64,000 nucleotides of DNA from Cyclobacteriaceae bacterium. GTDB taxonomy: Bacteria > Bacteroidota > Bacteroidia > Cytophagales > Cyclobacteriaceae. Position 1 is the first letter of the stretch; the number at the start of each line of letters is the position of its first letter. The notes below the pieces were generated by a model, which saw nothing but the letters and a program-made list of their open reading frames with translations, ran no database searches and was not told where the DNA came from. The position numbers were made by a program, and so were the translations under genes. Where the stretch lies: positions 1 through 64,000 of the forward strand of contig JAEUUE010000124.1 in NCBI GenBank assembly GCA_016787605.1. The letters are read 5' to 3'. This document shows, piece by piece, positions 51,305-60,473 of the stretch.

Positions 51305-52075
51305 ATGACATTACGCAAGCATATGAGAAATCTGATCGTCATTATCGGCATCCTGGTTTGCCTGGCTGCCGCCCAGGTCGTCTTTGCTCAAGGCACAGAC
51401 GGCGTCATCACCTACGAGGTAAAGGTGAACCTTCACCGCCGGATTCCTCCCGGCCAGGAGGCTCGCAAGGCCATGATCCCGGAATTCAGAACCACCCGGC
51501 AACAGCTTTTCTTCAATGGCAACGAGTCGTTCTACAAGCCGATCATCGAAGATGAAGAAGAAGACATGATGCCCAGCGGTGGAGGAGGCGGGGTGCGCAT
51601 CCGGATGCAGCAAGCTAACGATGAGATCTACATCAACCCGGGCAGCACGCAGTTGATTTCCAAAAGGGAGTTCATGGGAAAGGAGTACCTGATCGAAGAC
51701 ACCCTGAAGATTTCTCCCTGGAAGCTGGGCACGGAGACCCGGGAGATCCTCGGATATACCTGCAAGATGGCCTGGTATGTGGATGAACGCCAGCCCGACC
51801 GAAAAATGGAAGTCACCGCCTGGTATACTGATCAGCTGCGTCCCATGCTGGGCCCCGAGCAATTTGGTACGCTGCCGGGCGCCGTGCTCGCGGTGGATAT
51901 CAACAATGGGGAGCGCGTCATCGTGGCCCGGCAGGTGGAAATGCGTGAACTAAAGAAGAGTGAAATGAAAGTCCCGACCAGCGGACAGAAGGTGACGCAG
52001 GCGGAATTCAGGAAGATTGTCGATGAAACCATGAAGCAGATGGGCGGCAACGGCCGCATGATCATCCGCAACTAG
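51305..52075 (+). CDS. GLPGLI-family secreted protein
   Basis: A 256-aa protein with a signal peptide (ends VVFAQ near residue 29). GVITYEVKVNLHRR starts the typical beta domain. The family core is seen in KISPWKLGTETREILGYTCKMAWY, VTAWYTDQLRPMLGP and FGTLPGAVLAVDINNGER, where the family's GLPGLI motif appears as TLPGAVL. GLPGLI proteins in Bacteroidota are usually encoded with a TonB-receptor-like barrel, as here. Function unknown; a periplasmic or surface partner of the barrel is likely. Confidence 0.88.
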   Translation: MTLRKHMRNLIVIIGILVCLAAAQVVFAQGTDGVITYEVKVNLHRRIPPGQEARKAMIPEFRTTRQQLFFNGNESFYKPIIEDEEEDMMPSGGGGGVRIRMQQANDEIYINPGSTQLISKREFMGKEYLIEDTLKISPWKLGTETREILGYTCKMAWYVDERQPDRKMEVTAWYTDQLRPMLGPEQFGTLPGAVLAVDINNGERVIVARQVEMRELKKSEMKVPTSGQKVTQAEFRKIVDETMKQMGGNGRMIIRN

Positions 52076-52142
52076 AAACCTAAAACCTGCCTATGCCGTC
52101 CCGGGTGTACTCTCGTGTATAACGAGCAACCCAATTTTTCCT

Positions 52143-54959
52143 ATGATCAAAAAAATACTATTTCCCGTCCTCCTTCTCACCGCACTGACCTCCTTCGGGC
52201 AGCGGTATAGCCTCAAAGGCCAGGTTTCGGATACGCTTAAAAGCGGCCTCCCCTCTGCCACGGTGATGCTCCTGCAGCAAAAGGATTCGTCGCTGGTGAG
52301 CTTCGGGTCCACGGATCGACAGGGGATGTTTGAGTTGAAGAACGTCGCCCGCGGTGATTACCAGCTCAAGATCACCTTCGTGGGATACGCCCCGGCCATC
52401 CGGAAGATAAGCGCCGCGGAGTTCACCGGCCCGGTGCTCGATGTGGGTCGGCTGACGATGGAACCCGTTTCAAAGGAACTGGAGGAACTGGTGGTTAAGG
52501 GGGAGAAGGCCCCGGTCACCGTGAAGAAGGACACCATCGAATTCAATGCCGGCTCCTTCAAAGTAAAGCAGAATGCCAACGTGGAAGACCTGCTGAAGAA
52601 AATGCCGGGCATCGAAGTGGAAACCGACGGATCGATCCGCGCCCAGGGCGAACAAGTACAGCGCGTCATGGTAGACGGCCGGGAATTTTTCGGTCGCGAT
52701 CCCAAGCTGGCCACGCGGAACCTCCCGGCCGATGCGATTGACAAAGTGCAGGTGTACGACAAGAAATCTGACCAGGCCGTGTTTACCGGCATCGACGACG
52801 GGCAGCGGGAAAAGACGATCAACCTCGAACTCAAGGAAGAGAAACGCAACGGCGCCTTCGGCAACATGATGGCGGGAGCGGGAACGGACGACCGGTTCCA
52901 GGCCCGCGCCAGCATCAATAAATTCGCGAAAGGGGAACAGCTGTCTTTTCTCGGCATGGGAAACAACGTCAACGAGCAGGGCTTTTCCATGGATGATTAC
53001 ATGAACTTCTCCGGGGGCTCGCAGCAAATGATGGGAGGAGGGGGAGGAGGCCGCATGAGCATCCAGATTGACGGCAACAACTCGAACGGGGTGCCGCTCA
53101 ATTTTGGCGGGCGGCAGAACGGTATCCTGACCAATTATGCCGGCGGGTTGAATACCAACCAGGATTTTGGAACGAAGACGAAACTCAATGCGAGCTACTT
53201 CTACAACAATCTCAACCAGAATATCAGCCAGGTGCTGAACCGCATCAACTACCTTCCGAATGGAAGCTATGACTTTAACCAAAACAGCAAGCAACTCAAC
53301 CAGAGCGACAACCACCGGGGCAACCTCGTGCTGGATCATGCCATTGACTCTGCCAATTCACTGAAGTTCACGGCGTCCGCCACCTTGACGCACAGTGAGC
53401 AATCCATCCAGAGCGTGAGCCAGACCTATAATATCAATGATGCCTTGCAGAACGAAAGTATCCGCGATACTTACAACAAGGGAACGAGCTCGAACCTGAA
53501 TTCAAGCCTGTTGTACCGCCACCGCTTCCCCAAGAAGGGCCGGACTATCTCCGCCACCCTCAGCGCCGGCCTCAGCCAGACCAATTCAGACGGTACCCTT
53601 TCTTCCACCAATGAGTTCTTCACCAACGTTCCGGAGAAGAAAGTCATCGAGCAGACCAACACGCAGAAGAACGAGAACTATAGCTACGGCGCGCAGGTTT
53701 CTTACACGGAGCCCCTGGGGGGAAGGAAGTACCTGGAGGCGAACTACTCCATCCGGACCAACCGCAATGATGTCATCCGGGATGTGTACAACGTCAATGG
53801 AGGGGCACCGGTCTACAATGACACCCTCAGCAACCGCTACAACAGCAACTACCTGTACAGCAGGCCCGGGCTAAACCTTCGTGTCAATCGCCAGAAGTTC
53901 AATTTTACGGTGGGTGCCAGCTACCAGAACACGCGCCTGAAGGGCGATCTCACCCTGCGCGACACTACAATTGACCGCACGTTTGAGAACATCCTGCCTG
54001 TTGCCCGTTTCAACTATGATTTTTCAAGCCTCAAGCACCTGAGTTTCAACTATGAGACCAACATGCAGGAACCGACGATCCAGCAATTGCAGCCGGTGAT
54101 CGACAACACGGATCCGCTGAACCTGTCTTCGGGTAATCCTAACCTCCGGCCGGGCTATGCCCACCAGTTCAGGCTGAATTACACGCAATTTGATCCGGCC
54201 TCGTCCATTGGATTCTTTGCCTTCATCAACTCCACGTATACGACCAACGCCATTGCCTACTCCCAGACTGTTGACCCCCAGACCCTGGTTCGGCTCACCG
54301 TTCCGGTCAACGTCGACTACAACCTGCGCATTTCCGGCAATTTCAATTTTGGTTTCCCGATCCGGAAGATCAACAGCCGCGTCAGCGTGGGTCCCAACTA
54401 CACCTATAATAGGGGAATAACCCTGATCAACCTGCAGGAAAACCACTCCGACTCGCGCACCTACGGCGGCACCGTGCGGTATGACTATACCTTCAAGGAA
54501 ATCCTGACGCTGGGTCTTAGCGCCAACCTGAGCCAGAACAAGACAGAGTACAGCTTCAATACGGCACAGAATCAGCAGTACCTCAATGAGACCTATAGCA
54601 GTGACCTGAACATCAACTTTCTCAAGAACTACTCCTTCAATACCAGTTACGATTTCTATCACTATCGCAGCCAGACGACCGGCTTTGACCAAACCATCCC
54701 GATTCTCAATATGTCGATCTCGCGTTTTCTGTTGAAGAACAATGTAGGGGAGTTGAAGTTTGCCGTCGTGAACGCACTCGACAAGAGCTTGGGGGTGTCG
54801 CAAACGGCGACGAGCAACTACCTCCAGCAGGAGACGATGAACAACCTCGGGCGGTACTACATGATCAGTTTCACCTACGCACTCAACAAACAGCTGAACC
54901 CCATGGGAGGGGGCCGGGGCGGCCGCCGCGGAGGCATGCGCATGATGATGAATAACTGA
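52143..54959 (+). CDS. TonB-receptor-like outer-membrane barrel protein
   Basis: A 938-aa protein. A signal peptide (ends TSFGQ) is followed by a carboxypeptidase-like regulatory Ig domain (YSLKGQVSDTLKSGLPSATV, FELKNVARGDYQLKITFVGY), then a plug-like domain (VEDLLKKMPGIEVETDGSI, VMVDGREFFGRDPKLATRNL). About 680 residues of barrel strands end in SFTYALNKQLNP, before a GRGGRRGGMRMMM tail. This is the OMP_b-brl_3 type, often without classic TonB box. It lies 67 bp behind GLPGLI and probably forms one operon with it. Confidence 0.9.
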   Translation: MIKKILFPVLLLTALTSFGQRYSLKGQVSDTLKSGLPSATVMLLQQKDSSLVSFGSTDRQGMFELKNVARGDYQLKITFVGYAPAIRKISAAEFTGPVLDVGRLTMEPVSKELEELVVKGEKAPVTVKKDTIEFNAGSFKVKQNANVEDLLKKMPGIEVETDGSIRAQGEQVQRVMVDGREFFGRDPKLATRNLPADAIDKVQVYDKKSDQAVFTGIDDGQREKTINLELKEEKRNGAFGNMMAGAGTDDRFQARASINKFAKGEQLSFLGMGNNVNEQGFSMDDYMNFSGGSQQMMGGGGGGRMSIQIDGNNSNGVPLNFGGRQNGILTNYAGGLNTNQDFGTKTKLNASYFYNNLNQNISQVLNRINYLPNGSYDFNQNSKQLNQSDNHRGNLVLDHAIDSANSLKFTASATLTHSEQSIQSVSQTYNINDALQNESIRDTYNKGTSSNLNSSLLYRHRFPKKGRTISATLSAGLSQTNSDGTLSSTNEFFTNVPEKKVIEQTNTQKNENYSYGAQVSYTEPLGGRKYLEANYSIRTNRNDVIRDVYNVNGGAPVYNDTLSNRYNSNYLYSRPGLNLRVNRQKFNFTVGASYQNTRLKGDLTLRDTTIDRTFENILPVARFNYDFSSLKHLSFNYETNMQEPTIQQLQPVIDNTDPLNLSSGNPNLRPGYAHQFRLNYTQFDPASSIGFFAFINSTYTTNAIAYSQTVDPQTLVRLTVPVNVDYNLRISGNFNFGFPIRKINSRVSVGPNYTYNRGITLINLQENHSDSRTYGGTVRYDYTFKEILTLGLSANLSQNKTEYSFNTAQNQQYLNETYSSDLNINFLKNYSFNTSYDFYHYRSQTTGFDQTIPILNMSISRFLLKNNVGELKFAVVNALDKSLGVSQTATSNYLQQETMNNLGRYYMISFTYALNKQLNPMGGGRGGRRGGMRMMMNN

Positions 54960-54988
54960 TTTTCAAATTAACAGGTTAACTTGGGGCT

Positions 54989-55900
54989 ATGCGTCGCCTG
55001 CTAGTCCTTCTGCTCGTAGTTCCCGTCGTGGGGTTTGCGCAACCTAAGATCTATACACCCAAATTCGATGTCCAGGGTCACCGGGGTTGCCGGGGGTTAC
55101 GGCCGGAAAACACGGTGCCGGCATTCCTGCTGGCACTGGATTCGGGGGTTACCACGCTCGAGATGGACCTGGTCATTACCCGCGACCGGAAAGTAGTGGT
55201 TTCGCATGAGCCGTGGATGTCGGGATCCATCTGCCTTGATCCTGCCGGGAACGAAATTGCCGCCAAAGACACGCTCAAGCACAATATCTATGCGCTCACC
55301 TATGATGAAGTGCGCCGTTACGATTGCGGATCGAAAGGTAACGAGCGGTTCCCCGAACAGGTGAAGATGATGGCCTATAAGCCGTTGCTGCGGGATGTAA
55401 TCGTCGCGGTCGAGAACCACATCAAGAACCATACAAAATATGAGGTGGACTATAACGTGGAGATCAAGTCCGGTCCCAAGGGAGACGATAAGTTTCACCC
55501 GAAGCCGGAGGAGTTTTCCAACCTGGTCTACGAGTTGCTCGATCAGTATCTTCCCATGAACCGGGTGGTTATCCAGTCGTTCGATTTCCGCGTGCTGAAG
55601 TATTGGCACACGCAGTACCCGGATATCCGGTTGGCTGCCCTGGTCGAGAACAAGAAGAGTCTTGATGACAACCTCAAGGCACTGGGGTTTACCCCGTCCA
55701 TCTACAGCCCTTACTACAAGCTGGTGACGCCTGAGATGGTGGCCCGGTGCAAGGAGCTTAAAATTCGACTCATTCCCTGGACGGTAAACGATGAGCGCGA
55801 AATGCTGGCCCTGAAGGGAATGGGTGTTGATGGGTTCATTACCGACTATCCCGACCGGGCGGCCAAGTATCAGATGACGCTGAAGATCGATCGGAAATAG
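54989..55900 (+). CDS. Glycerophosphodiester phosphodiesterase
   Basis: A 303-aa secreted enzyme (signal peptide ends VGFAQ). The GDPD barrel shows GHRGCRGLRPENTVPAF with the catalytic His near residue 31, then LEMDLVITRDRKVVVSHEP with metal ligands Glu and Asp and the second His near 73. VEIKSGPKGD follows, and VNDEREMLALKGMGVDGFITDYP closes the fold. It hydrolyses glycerophosphodiesters, probably in the periplasm for phosphate or lipid turnover. Confidence 0.93.
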   Translation: MRRLLVLLLVVPVVGFAQPKIYTPKFDVQGHRGCRGLRPENTVPAFLLALDSGVTTLEMDLVITRDRKVVVSHEPWMSGSICLDPAGNEIAAKDTLKHNIYALTYDEVRRYDCGSKGNERFPEQVKMMAYKPLLRDVIVAVENHIKNHTKYEVDYNVEIKSGPKGDDKFHPKPEEFSNLVYELLDQYLPMNRVVIQSFDFRVLKYWHTQYPDIRLAALVENKKSLDDNLKALGFTPSIYSPYYKLVTPEMVARCKELKIRLIPWTVNDEREMLALKGMGVDGFITDYPDRAAKYQMTLKIDRK

Positions 55901-55985
55901 GCCTTCGACTTCGCTGCGCTTGCGCCGTATTGCGACTTAACGCCTTTGCGAGAACCCTTGATACCCCAATTCCCCAGGCTTTGCC

Positions 55986-55993
55986 TATTTTTG
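55986..55993 (+). promoter_or_regulatory. -7 element of the adenosine-kinase-like gene
   Basis: TATTTTTG, ending 18 bases before ATG 56012. A CGCCTTTGCG motif lies upstream at 55941-55950. Confidence 0.55.
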
Positions 55994-56011
55994 TCCACCT
56001 AATTTCAACCC

Positions 56012-57004
56012 ATGAAATACGATGTATACGGCGTGGGAAACGCCATTGTGGATATTGTGACGGAAGTAGATATCGACTTCTTCGAGAGAAACAACGTCGA
56101 AAAGGGCGTTATGACCCTCGTGGACGAGAAGCGCCAGCTTGAATTGATGAAGGTGATCGACATGAAGCGAAGCAAAATGTCGGGTGGCGGGTCTGCGGGG
56201 AATACTGTGGTGGCCATCAACCAACTCGGCGGCAAGAGCTTTTACTCTTGCCTGGTCGCTCACGATGACCTCGGCCACTTTTTCCTGATGGATCTCGAGC
56301 GGAACGGGGTGCACACCAACCTGAAATATGCCGACTGCCCACCCGGACACACCGGCCGCTGCCTGGTGATGACGTCGCCCGACGCCCAGCGCACCATGAA
56401 CACGTTCCTCGGCGTGAGCTCCTTCCTTGCCCCCCAGCACCTGGATGAAGAGGCGATCCGGAATTCGCATTACCTCTACCTGGAGGGATACCTGGTTTCC
56501 AGCCCCAAAGGCCTGGATGCCATGAAGGAAGCCAAGAAGATCGCGGAACAGCACAACGTGAAGGTGGCGCTGACCTTCAGCGATCCCAGCATGACGAAAT
56601 ATTTTTCCAGGCAGATGGAGGAAATCGTTGGTGCGTCCGTGGATCTCCTGTTCTGCAACGAAGAAGAAGCCATGATCTTCACCGGAACCGACTTCATTTC
56701 CGACGCCCGTGAAAAACTCCGCGGCGTAGCCAAGCGATTTGCCATCACGCTGGGTGCCAACGGCGCATTGATTTTTGACGGGGACACCTACATCGAAATA
56801 GAACCTTACAAGGTAAGGGCCGTGGATACCAACGGGGCCGGTGATATGTTTGCGGGTGCCTTTCTTTTTGGGATCACGCATCAGCACAGTTATGCCGAAG
56901 CGGGGAAACTCGCGTCCCTGGCGTCTTCCCGCGTGGTGACCCAGTGGGGGCCCCGCATGCAGCCGGAAGACGTGAGAAAGGTACTCGGCGATTTGATCAG
57001 TTGA
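56012..57004 (+). CDS. PfkB-family kinase, adenosine-kinase-like
   Basis: A 330-aa ribokinase-fold enzyme. YDVYGVGNAIVDIVTEV is the N-terminal start of adenosine kinases; MSGGGSAGNTVVAINQLGG is the first signature. The second, DTNGAGDMFAGAF, has the catalytic base Asp278. KVALTFSDPSMTKYF and LLFCNEEEAMIFTG fit the nucleotide side. It phosphorylates adenosine or a related nucleoside with ATP. The downstream gene starts one base after its stop. Confidence 0.9.
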   Translation: MKYDVYGVGNAIVDIVTEVDIDFFERNNVEKGVMTLVDEKRQLELMKVIDMKRSKMSGGGSAGNTVVAINQLGGKSFYSCLVAHDDLGHFFLMDLERNGVHTNLKYADCPPGHTGRCLVMTSPDAQRTMNTFLGVSSFLAPQHLDEEAIRNSHYLYLEGYLVSSPKGLDAMKEAKKIAEQHNVKVALTFSDPSMTKYFSRQMEEIVGASVDLLFCNEEEAMIFTGTDFISDAREKLRGVAKRFAITLGANGALIFDGDTYIEIEPYKVRAVDTNGAGDMFAGAFLFGITHQHSYAEAGKLASLASSRVVTQWGPRMQPEDVRKVLGDLIS

Positions 57005-57005
57005 C

Positions 57006-57443
57006 ATGAAGAAGGTACTCTTATCCCTGGCTTTCTTCCTTTCCTTCCTGGCTGCACGCGGGCAGGAGAAGTCACCGGAAGCGCTGCTGGCCGCCTGGGA
57101 GAAGTCGTGGAACACCTATGACTTGAAGGAAGTGCCCCGTCTTTTTGTTGCCGATCAGTCGGTGACGTATTTCTCCAGTGAAAGAGCAGGCCTCATCCAG
57201 GGGATAGACTCACTCATCAAGCATCACCGGGGATTTGGATTTGTGGAGGGCGGAAAGACCTCCGCCAATCGCCTCTGGCTGACCGACGTGCGTCATCGTC
57301 CGCTCTCGGCCACGGCGTTGTGGCATTTCCAGCGGCCGGGTAGCCCGGAGCAGCGGGGCCCGGTAACGTTTATCCTGCAGCGAAGTGGGGAGGGTTATCG
57401 CATCGCCCATGCCCATTTTTCGAATGACCCCAAAGGGCGGTAA
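57006..57443 (+). CDS. Secreted SnoaL/DUF4440-like protein
   Basis: A 145-aa protein with a signal peptide (ends LAARGQ, residue 20). The rest is a small NTF2-like fold: EALLAAWEKSWNTYDLKEVPRLFV, SVTYFSSERAGLIQGIDSLIKHH, and the closing strands TFILQRSGEGYRIAHAHFS. DUF4440 proteins have varied roles, and none can be assigned. Likely co-transcribed with the kinase gene. Confidence 0.8.
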   Translation: MKKVLLSLAFFLSFLAARGQEKSPEALLAAWEKSWNTYDLKEVPRLFVADQSVTYFSSERAGLIQGIDSLIKHHRGFGFVEGGKTSANRLWLTDVRHRPLSATALWHFQRPGSPEQRGPVTFILQRSGEGYRIAHAHFSNDPKGR

Positions 57444-57454
57444 CTTACGCCCGA

Positions 57455-58693
57455 ATGATCGGCTTCAGCTCCTTTACTCTCGAAAACGGCCTCCAGGTTC
57501 TCGTCCATGAGGATCATTCCGTCGACATCGCCGTGATGAACATCCTCTATGATGTTGGGTCCCGCGATGAGCGCCCCGACAAGACCGGGTTCGCTCATCT
57601 TTTCGAGCACCTGATGTTTGGTGGGTCAAAAAATATTCCCAGCTATGATGAACCGCTCCAGCGGGTGGGAGGAGAGAACAACGCATTCACCAGTACAGAC
57701 ATTACGAATTATTACCTGACCGTTCCGGCTTCCAACCTGGAAACGGGGTTCTGGCTGGAAAGCGACCGTATGCTGAGCTTGTCCTTTGAGCCGGAAGTGC
57801 TTAACGTGCAGCGAAATGTCGTGATCGAAGAGTTTCGCCAGCGGTACCTCAACCAGCCCTATGGGGATGTCTGGCTGAAGCTGAGACCGCTCTGCTACCA
57901 GGTACACCCCTACCAGTGGGCGACTATCGGGAAAGAGATCTCCCATATTGAACAAGCGACCCTGGACGATGTGCGCGAGTTCTTTTTTCGCTATTACCTT
58001 CCTTCCAACGCCATCCTGGTTGTTGCCGGAAAAGTGACGGAGACGCAAGTGCGTGCTTTGTGCGAGAAGTGGTTCAGTCCCATTCCTGCCGGCAACAAGC
58101 CCGTCAGGCGATTGCCGGTCGAGCCCACGCAAACGGCGCGGCGCGAACTTCGTGCGCAAGCGAAGGTTCCCGCGCACGCGTTGTACAAGGCTTACCATAT
58201 GCCCGGGCGTTTTCATCCTGATTATTACGCGGCTGACCTGCTTACCGATGTGCTCGGGCGGGGAGAATCCAGCCGGCTGTACCGGAAGCTGGTGAAGGAA
58301 GACGAGATCTTCACCTCGATCTCTTCCTTCAGCATGGGCACGCTGGATCCGGGCCTGATTGTGGTCAATGGACGGCTGCAGGAGGGAAGAACGCACCCGG
58401 ATGCCGAAAGAGCGGTGGATGAAATCCTGGCCTCGGTGGCTTCGGAGGGTCCCACGGATGAAGAACTGGAGAAGGTGAAGAACCAGGCGGCATCCACGCT
58501 GGAATTTGGGGAAGTGGAAGTGATGAACCGGGCCATGAACCTGGCTTTTGCGACATTGTCGGGTGATCCAAATTTTGTCAACGAAGAAGCGGACCGGATT
58601 GCCGCAGTCTCCAAAGAGGATGTGCGTCGGGTTGCCCGCCATGCCTTCCGACCCGAGAATTCCAATGTCCTTTATTATGAGGCCATAAACTGA
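57455..58693 (+). CDS. M16-family zinc metallopeptidase
   Basis: A 412-aa protein. The inverted zinc motif HLFEH spans His48 to His52, with Glu51 as base, and Glu125 in VIEEFRQRY is the likely third ligand. GGENNAFTSTDITNYYLTVP follows the motif. A second, inactive M16 domain lies at about 170-400. With no signal peptide it would act in the cytoplasm or, by atypical export, the periplasm. M16 pairs in Bacteroidota usually have an inactive partner; none follows here, so this gene stands alone. Confidence 0.9.
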   Translation: MIGFSSFTLENGLQVLVHEDHSVDIAVMNILYDVGSRDERPDKTGFAHLFEHLMFGGSKNIPSYDEPLQRVGGENNAFTSTDITNYYLTVPASNLETGFWLESDRMLSLSFEPEVLNVQRNVVIEEFRQRYLNQPYGDVWLKLRPLCYQVHPYQWATIGKEISHIEQATLDDVREFFFRYYLPSNAILVVAGKVTETQVRALCEKWFSPIPAGNKPVRRLPVEPTQTARRELRAQAKVPAHALYKAYHMPGRFHPDYYAADLLTDVLGRGESSRLYRKLVKEDEIFTSISSFSMGTLDPGLIVVNGRLQEGRTHPDAERAVDEILASVASEGPTDEELEKVKNQAASTLEFGEVEVMNRAMNLAFATLSGDPNFVNEEADRIAAVSKEDVRRVARHAFRPENSNVLYYEAIN

Positions 58694-58700
58694 TCGTGCG

Positions 58701-59180
58701 ATGAGAATACGCGTCGGCTTCGGATTTGATGTTCACCCCCTGGAAGAAGGTCGTGACCTTTGGTTAGGCGGCGTAAAGATCCCCGCTACCAAAGGAGCTA
58801 CCGGCCACTCCGATGCCGATGTACTCATCCATGCCATCTGCGATGCCATTCTCGGGGCCGCCAACCTGGGCGATATCGGCACGCATTTTCAGAACACGGA
58901 CCCTCGCTGGGCGGGTATGGACAGCAAGTTCTTTCTCAAGGAAGTGTGCCGCATGATTGCCGCCAAAGGGTGGAAAGTGGAAAACGTGGACTGTTCCATC
59001 ACCCTGGAGGCGCCGAAAGTAAAACCCCATATCCCGGCCATGCGTCAAGCCCTCGCTCCGTTGATGGGGGTTGCCGAAGAGGATGTTTCGATCAAGGCCA
59101 CGACCAATGAGAAGTTGGGATACGTCGGGCGCATGGAAGGATTGAACGCCTACGCGGTGGTGCTCATTTCCCGCAGCTGA
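58701..59180 (+). CDS. ispF: 2-C-methyl-D-erythritol 2,4-cyclodiphosphate synthase
   Basis: A 159-aa enzyme of the MEP isoprenoid pathway. The metal site is Asp10 and His12 in GFDVHPL, with the third ligand in TGHSDADVLIHAICDA. GDIGTHFQNTDPRW and ISIKATTNEKLGYVGRMEG complete the family pattern. It cyclises CDP-ME 2-phosphate to MEcPP with loss of CMP. Homotrimer in the cytoplasm. The stop TGA overlaps the mnmD start. Confidence 0.97.
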   Translation: MRIRVGFGFDVHPLEEGRDLWLGGVKIPATKGATGHSDADVLIHAICDAILGAANLGDIGTHFQNTDPRWAGMDSKFFLKEVCRMIAAKGWKVENVDCSITLEAPKVKPHIPAMRQALAPLMGVAEEDVSIKATTNEKLGYVGRMEGLNAYAVVLISRS

Positions 59181-59854
59181 TGAGCCCGCTCGAAGTTATC
59201 ACCACGGGCGACGGTTCCCACTCTATTCTGAATACGGCGCTCCAGGAGACCTACCACTCCAGGCATGGCGCTGTGCGCGAATCGACGCATGTGTTCATCG
59301 ACCACGGTCTTCGCGTGGCGGAGTTACTGAACCGGGAGACCATCAGCATCCTTGAAGTTGGGTTCGGCACCGGGCTCAATACCCTACTCACCTTGTTGGA
59401 AAGTCATCGGAGTGGCCTGACCATCCGGTATGAATCGTGGGAAAAATTTCCTCTTTCTCTCTCCCTGGTCGATCAGCTTAACTACGGAGCAATCGTCGGC
59501 GACGAAGCATCCTTCCGGTTGCTGCATGAGGCCCCCTGGGACACCCCGGTGGCCATCCGTCCCCACTTCGAACTTTATAAAAGGGCAAAAGACATTCTCA
59601 CCGATCCCCTCGAAGGCAGCTACGACCTGGTTTATTACGACGCGTTTGCTCCTTCGAAGCAACCTGAAATGTGGACAGCGGAGATGCTGCGCAAAACGAC
59701 TTCGGTATTGTCTCCCGGCGGTCTGTGGGTGACGTACTGTGCCAAGGGCCAGGTCAAGCGCGACCTCGCTGCCCTGGGCCTCACCGTGGAAACCCTGCCC
59801 GGCCCGCCCGGTAAAAAGGAAATGACGCGGGCTACCCGGTCTTCAGTCACTTAG
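59180..59854 (+). CDS. mnmD: tRNA 5-aminomethyl-2-thiouridine methyltransferase
   Basis: A 224-aa Rossmann methyltransferase. EVGFGTGLNTLLTLLES is the SAM-binding motif, and DLVYYDAFAPSKQPEMWTAE carries the DAFAP signature of the MnmC/MnmD methyltransferase. GGLWVTYCAKGQVKRDL follows. It methylates the wobble uridine side chain nm5s2U to mnm5s2U in tRNA. Here it is the stand-alone methyltransferase without the FAD oxidoreductase half of MnmC. It overlaps ispF by one base (TGATG). Confidence 0.93.
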   Translation: MSPLEVITTGDGSHSILNTALQETYHSRHGAVRESTHVFIDHGLRVAELLNRETISILEVGFGTGLNTLLTLLESHRSGLTIRYESWEKFPLSLSLVDQLNYGAIVGDEASFRLLHEAPWDTPVAIRPHFELYKRAKDILTDPLEGSYDLVYYDAFAPSKQPEMWTAEMLRKTTSVLSPGGLWVTYCAKGQVKRDLAALGLTVETLPGPPGKKEMTRATRSSVT

Positions 59855-59891
59855 CGCTTTCCTTGCGAGCTTCGCGCCTTTGCGTGAAATT

Positions 59892-60473
59892 TCATGTGCC
59901 CTGGTCCCTGAACCCAATCACTCCCTCCGGCATCACGCACTGGTCCAACGGGACATCAGTAGCAGACAGATCGTCGATGGCATCCACGGGCGGAAACAGT
60001 GACAGCCCCACCTTCAGGCAATCAGGCCGTACCTGGCTGAGCAACCGGTCGTAGTAACCTTTGCCATAGCCCACCCGGTGACCTCGCTTGTCGAAGATGA
60101 GCAGGGGAACGATAACCAGGTCAAGCTTTTCCGTTGGGGTAGGTACTCCTTGCTTTGGTTCACGAATGCCCCAGGCGTTGGTCTCCAGTTGATGGGGTCC
60201 TTCGAAGTAGATATTCTCCAGGTGATCACCGCTTACCCGGGGAAGGGATATCCGAACCTGGGGAAACTCGCGGCGAATGCGGTCGAGAATCGCCCAGGTA
60301 TCAGGCTCGTGATTGTCGGGGATGGGCAGGAAGGAATGCAGCACCCGGATGAAGGAAAGATCAATGCCCGCAAAGAACTGGGCGTAGAGCGCGAGGTTGA
60401 GCCGGGCATAGTCACCCTCGCCCAGTTGCTTTCGCTTGTCAAGAAACAGCTTTCGAAGTTCCTTCTTGTTCAT
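59892..60473 (-). CDS. 5-formyltetrahydrofolate cyclo-ligase
   Basis: A 193-aa enzyme. NKKELRKLFLDKRKQLG opens it, and the ATP and folate site shows VPLLIFDKRGHRVGYGKGYYDRLL. It converts 5-formyl-THF to 5,10-methenyl-THF with ATP. Its start overlaps the bshC end by 35 bp, so translation of the two is coupled. Confidence 0.93.
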   Translation of the reverse strand: MNKKELRKLFLDKRKQLGEGDYARLNLALYAQFFAGIDLSFIRVLHSFLPIPDNHEPDTWAILDRIRREFPQVRISLPRVSGDHLENIYFEGPHQLETNAWGIREPKQGVPTPTEKLDLVIVPLLIFDKRGHRVGYGKGYYDRLLSQVRPDCLKVGLSLFPPVDAIDDLSATDVPLDQCVMPEGVIGFRDQGT

